Shown here piece by piece: positions 38,151-39,195 of a stretch of DNA of 39,195 nucleotides. The stretch covers positions 1-39,195 of the forward strand of contig JAPLCP010000141.1 of NCBI GenBank assembly GCA_026392155.1, read 5' to 3'. Made by a program: the position numbers and the translations under genes. Within the stretch, counting starts at the first letter, position 1; every line of letters begins with the position of its first letter. This DNA comes from Armatimonadota bacterium. GTDB taxonomy: Bacteria > Armatimonadota > Armatimonadia > Armatimonadales > Armatimonadaceae. Below the pieces are notes generated by a model. That model was not told where the DNA came from. It did no database searches and saw only the letters and a list, made by a program, of their open reading frames with translations.

Positions 38151-39032
38151 ATGAGACAGACTCCTCTCTCCACCGGCGCAGACGTGGTGTTTACCGATCA
38201 TCTCACGCCCGAACAACCCACGATCTTCTTTTTCTATCGCCCGAGCAGCACGATGGAGCAGCAGTACTTTGAAGGCATTCAGGCGCAGCTCAAAGGCAAG
38301 CCGGTGGGCCTGCAAGTCATTCACCTCAAGACGGGCGAGGAGCCCATTGCCAAGAAAAACGAGATCGTCACGACTCCCACCGCCCTGATCTTTGACCGCC
38401 GGGGCCGACTGACGGGCAAGGCTACCAACCCCGATGAGCTCATGATGCTCGCCCGTCAGGCAGGCGATGTGGCACGGATTGACTGGCTTACCGACCCCGC
38501 CGACCCGCGCTTTGAGGCGCTCAGGAAGATGGGAATGCCCTTCAAGAGTCCACAGCAGATCCCCGGCATCATGCGCACGATGAGCCTAAAACCCGAGGCG
38601 ATGGCGATGGTGCAGCAGCTTGCGGGCATGATGCACTTCGCCGACGGTGCCCTGACACGCCGCCAGAAAGAGCTGGTGGCGACCTATGTCTCGGCGCTGA
38701 ACCGGTGTAAGTACTGAGTGTCTAGCCATGGTGGTTTCCTGCGGTCGCAGGGACAAGAAATCAGTGACGTCGACGCGGTCGGCATGGGCGAGCCGGAGAA
38801 AGCCAAGGGCCTCGCCCCGAAAGAGCGCGAGCTACTGAAGTTTGTGAAGCGCTTGACTCTAGAGCCCGCCAAGACCTCGGACTTGGATATCGAGGCGCTC
38901 CGAAAAGCGGGCTGGACAGACGAGCAGATCTTCGAGGCAGCTTTTGACACGGCGCTCTTTGCGTTCTTCAACCGCATGGCCGATGCCTATGGCCTGGGCT
39001 ATGAAAAAAGCGGCTGGCTGCCGCCGAAGTAG
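38151..39032 (+). CDS. Candidate selenoprotein: Trx-like domain fused to AhpD-like (CMD) domain, in-frame UGA as Sec189
   Basis: 293 aa if UGA 38715-38717 is read as selenocysteine; otherwise 188 aa. Residues ~20-105 look thioredoxin-like (TIFFFYRPSS, TTPTALIFDRRGRLTG with the cis-Pro) but carry no Cys. Residues ~120-293 are a carboxymuconolactone decarboxylase/AhpD domain: ALTRRQKELVATYVSALNRCKY, UGA, VSSHGGFLRSQGQ, then FAFFNRMADAYGLGYEKSGW. Glu174, Cys186, Sec189 and His193 reproduce the spacing of AhpD Glu118, Cys130, Cys133 and His137. The UGA thus falls on the peroxidatic cysteine, and the frame continues without a shift to TAG at 39032. A SECIS-like hairpin follows. Expected role: peroxide or thiol reductase. 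The alternative, a nonsense mutation, is less likely given position and hairpin. Confidence 0.82.
38715..38717 (+). other. UGA codon proposed to encode selenocysteine 189
   Basis: Codon context is TGT-AAG-TAC-TGA-GTG-TCT-AGC-CAT, i.e. C-K-Y-U-V-S-S-H. In almost all AhpD-like proteins this position is Cys (C-x-x-C-x-x-x-H). Confidence 0.8.
38734..38755 (+). promoter_or_regulatory. Bacterial SECIS-like hairpin
   Basis: UUCCUGC (38736-38742), loop GGUC (38743-38746), GCAGGGA (38747-38753): five Watson-Crick pairs plus one G-U and one U-A. The apical loop contains GGU as in the E. coli fdhF element. Twenty-five nt separate the UGA from the loop, inside the roughly 16-37 nt range typical for bSECIS elements. 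SelB would bind here to insert Sec-tRNA. Confidence 0.7.
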
Positions 39033-39041
39033 ATACGGGGT

Positions 39042-39195
39042 TCAATCCAAGCGCAAATCAAGGCAGGGCAGGGTGAGAATCAGGCGCTTGCCGCCCCGCA
39101 AAACCGTGAGCTTTACCTTCTGCCCGACTTCTTTGTTGAGACGCAGCCAAGTGTGGAACTGGCGCGGGGTCATCTGCGGCAGGGTCTTGCCATCC
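39042..39195 (-). CDS. PDZ-like domain C-terminus (partial, runs off window)
   Basis: The last ~50 codons of a minus-strand gene, ending at TGA 39042-39044; the frame is open to the window edge. It reads DGKTLPQMTPRQFHTWLRLN, then KEVGQKVKLTVLRGGKRLILTL, the usual end of a PDZ domain as found after protease domains (retropepsin-like or HtrA-like): a glycine turn, the helix with K-E-V-G-Q, and the final R-G-G-K strand. The rest of the protein is outside the window, so the parent family is unknown. It ends 9 bp after the convergent selenoprotein gene. Confidence 0.65.
   Translation of the reverse strand, partial: DGKTLPQMTPRQFHTWLRLNKEVGQKVKLTVLRGGKRLILTLPCLDLRLD

Noticed and set aside
38127-38324. 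N-terminal extension of the NudC-like gene to 38324
   Set aside because: It would overlap the selenoprotein gene head to head by ~170 bp and has no counterpart in the family.
1-39195. UGA reassigned to a sense codon, given two UGA-interrupted genes
   Set aside because: UGA is clearly a stop for ppk, the lipid kinase, the NTP transferase, the epimerase and the beta-helix gene, several with coupled ATGA/GTGA starts.

Overview
The window is about 39 kb of moderately GC-rich bacterial chromosome. It is dense with short operons on both strands and has no phage, plasmid or CRISPR content. A DUF1559-type prepilin with an H-x9-DG tail, two PEP-CTERM secreted proteins, VanW, a YVTN-propeller phosphoesterase and many leaderless-looking promoters point to a free-living, Gram-negative-type bacterium, most like Armatimonadota. 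That phylum assignment is inference. UGA, UAA and UAG all serve as ordinary stops.

Layout. 1-225: tail of a transposase running in from the left edge. 243-6407: DUF899 and a GT39 glycosyltransferase (minus), an unknown protein (plus), then minus-strand secreted OB-fold-like, FGE-domain lipoprotein and helical-barrel proteins. 6465-8906: O-methyltransferase, YraN, tRNA-Val(GAC) with a clean promoter and terminator, and a membrane fatty acid desaturase. 9041-14748: glucan phosphorylase, GpsA and polyphosphate kinase, a glycogen/glycerol-phosphate/polyphosphate group. 14763-14884: a MITE-like element. 14937-20969: HAF-repeat protein with a kinase-like partner, S41 peptidase plus Zn-metalloprotease pair, AraC regulator, pseudopilin. 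21034-28923: SGNH hydrolase, lipoprotein, two tandem PEP-CTERM proteins, VanW with a beta-helix protein, and a beta-propeller/phosphoesterase. 29085-31770: a translationally coupled phospholipid operon (diacylglycerol kinase-like, NTP transferase, CdsA). 31780-36650: small lipoprotein, radical-SAM sulfatase-maturase-like enzyme, and a sugar cluster (GT2, SDR epimerase, DegT aminotransferase). 36654-39195: secreted unknown protein, a putative structured RNA, NudC-like Nudix hydrolase, an AhpD-like protein and the end of a PDZ-like protein.

The most notable finding is at 38151-39032. A Trx-like/AhpD-like protein has an in-frame UGA exactly at the second cysteine of the AhpD CxxC site, with the Glu, Cys and His spacing of AhpD preserved. 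A bacterial-SECIS-like hairpin with a GGUC loop follows, so it is read here as a selenoprotein. Other notable points: two families of palindromic elements lie in frame inside four proteins; a TANNNT-type -10 box sits 5-9 nt upstream of the start codon of most transcription-unit leaders (leaderless transcription); an orphan three-way-junction RNA has its own promoter and terminator; and a UGA interrupts the conserved tail of the FGE-domain protein.
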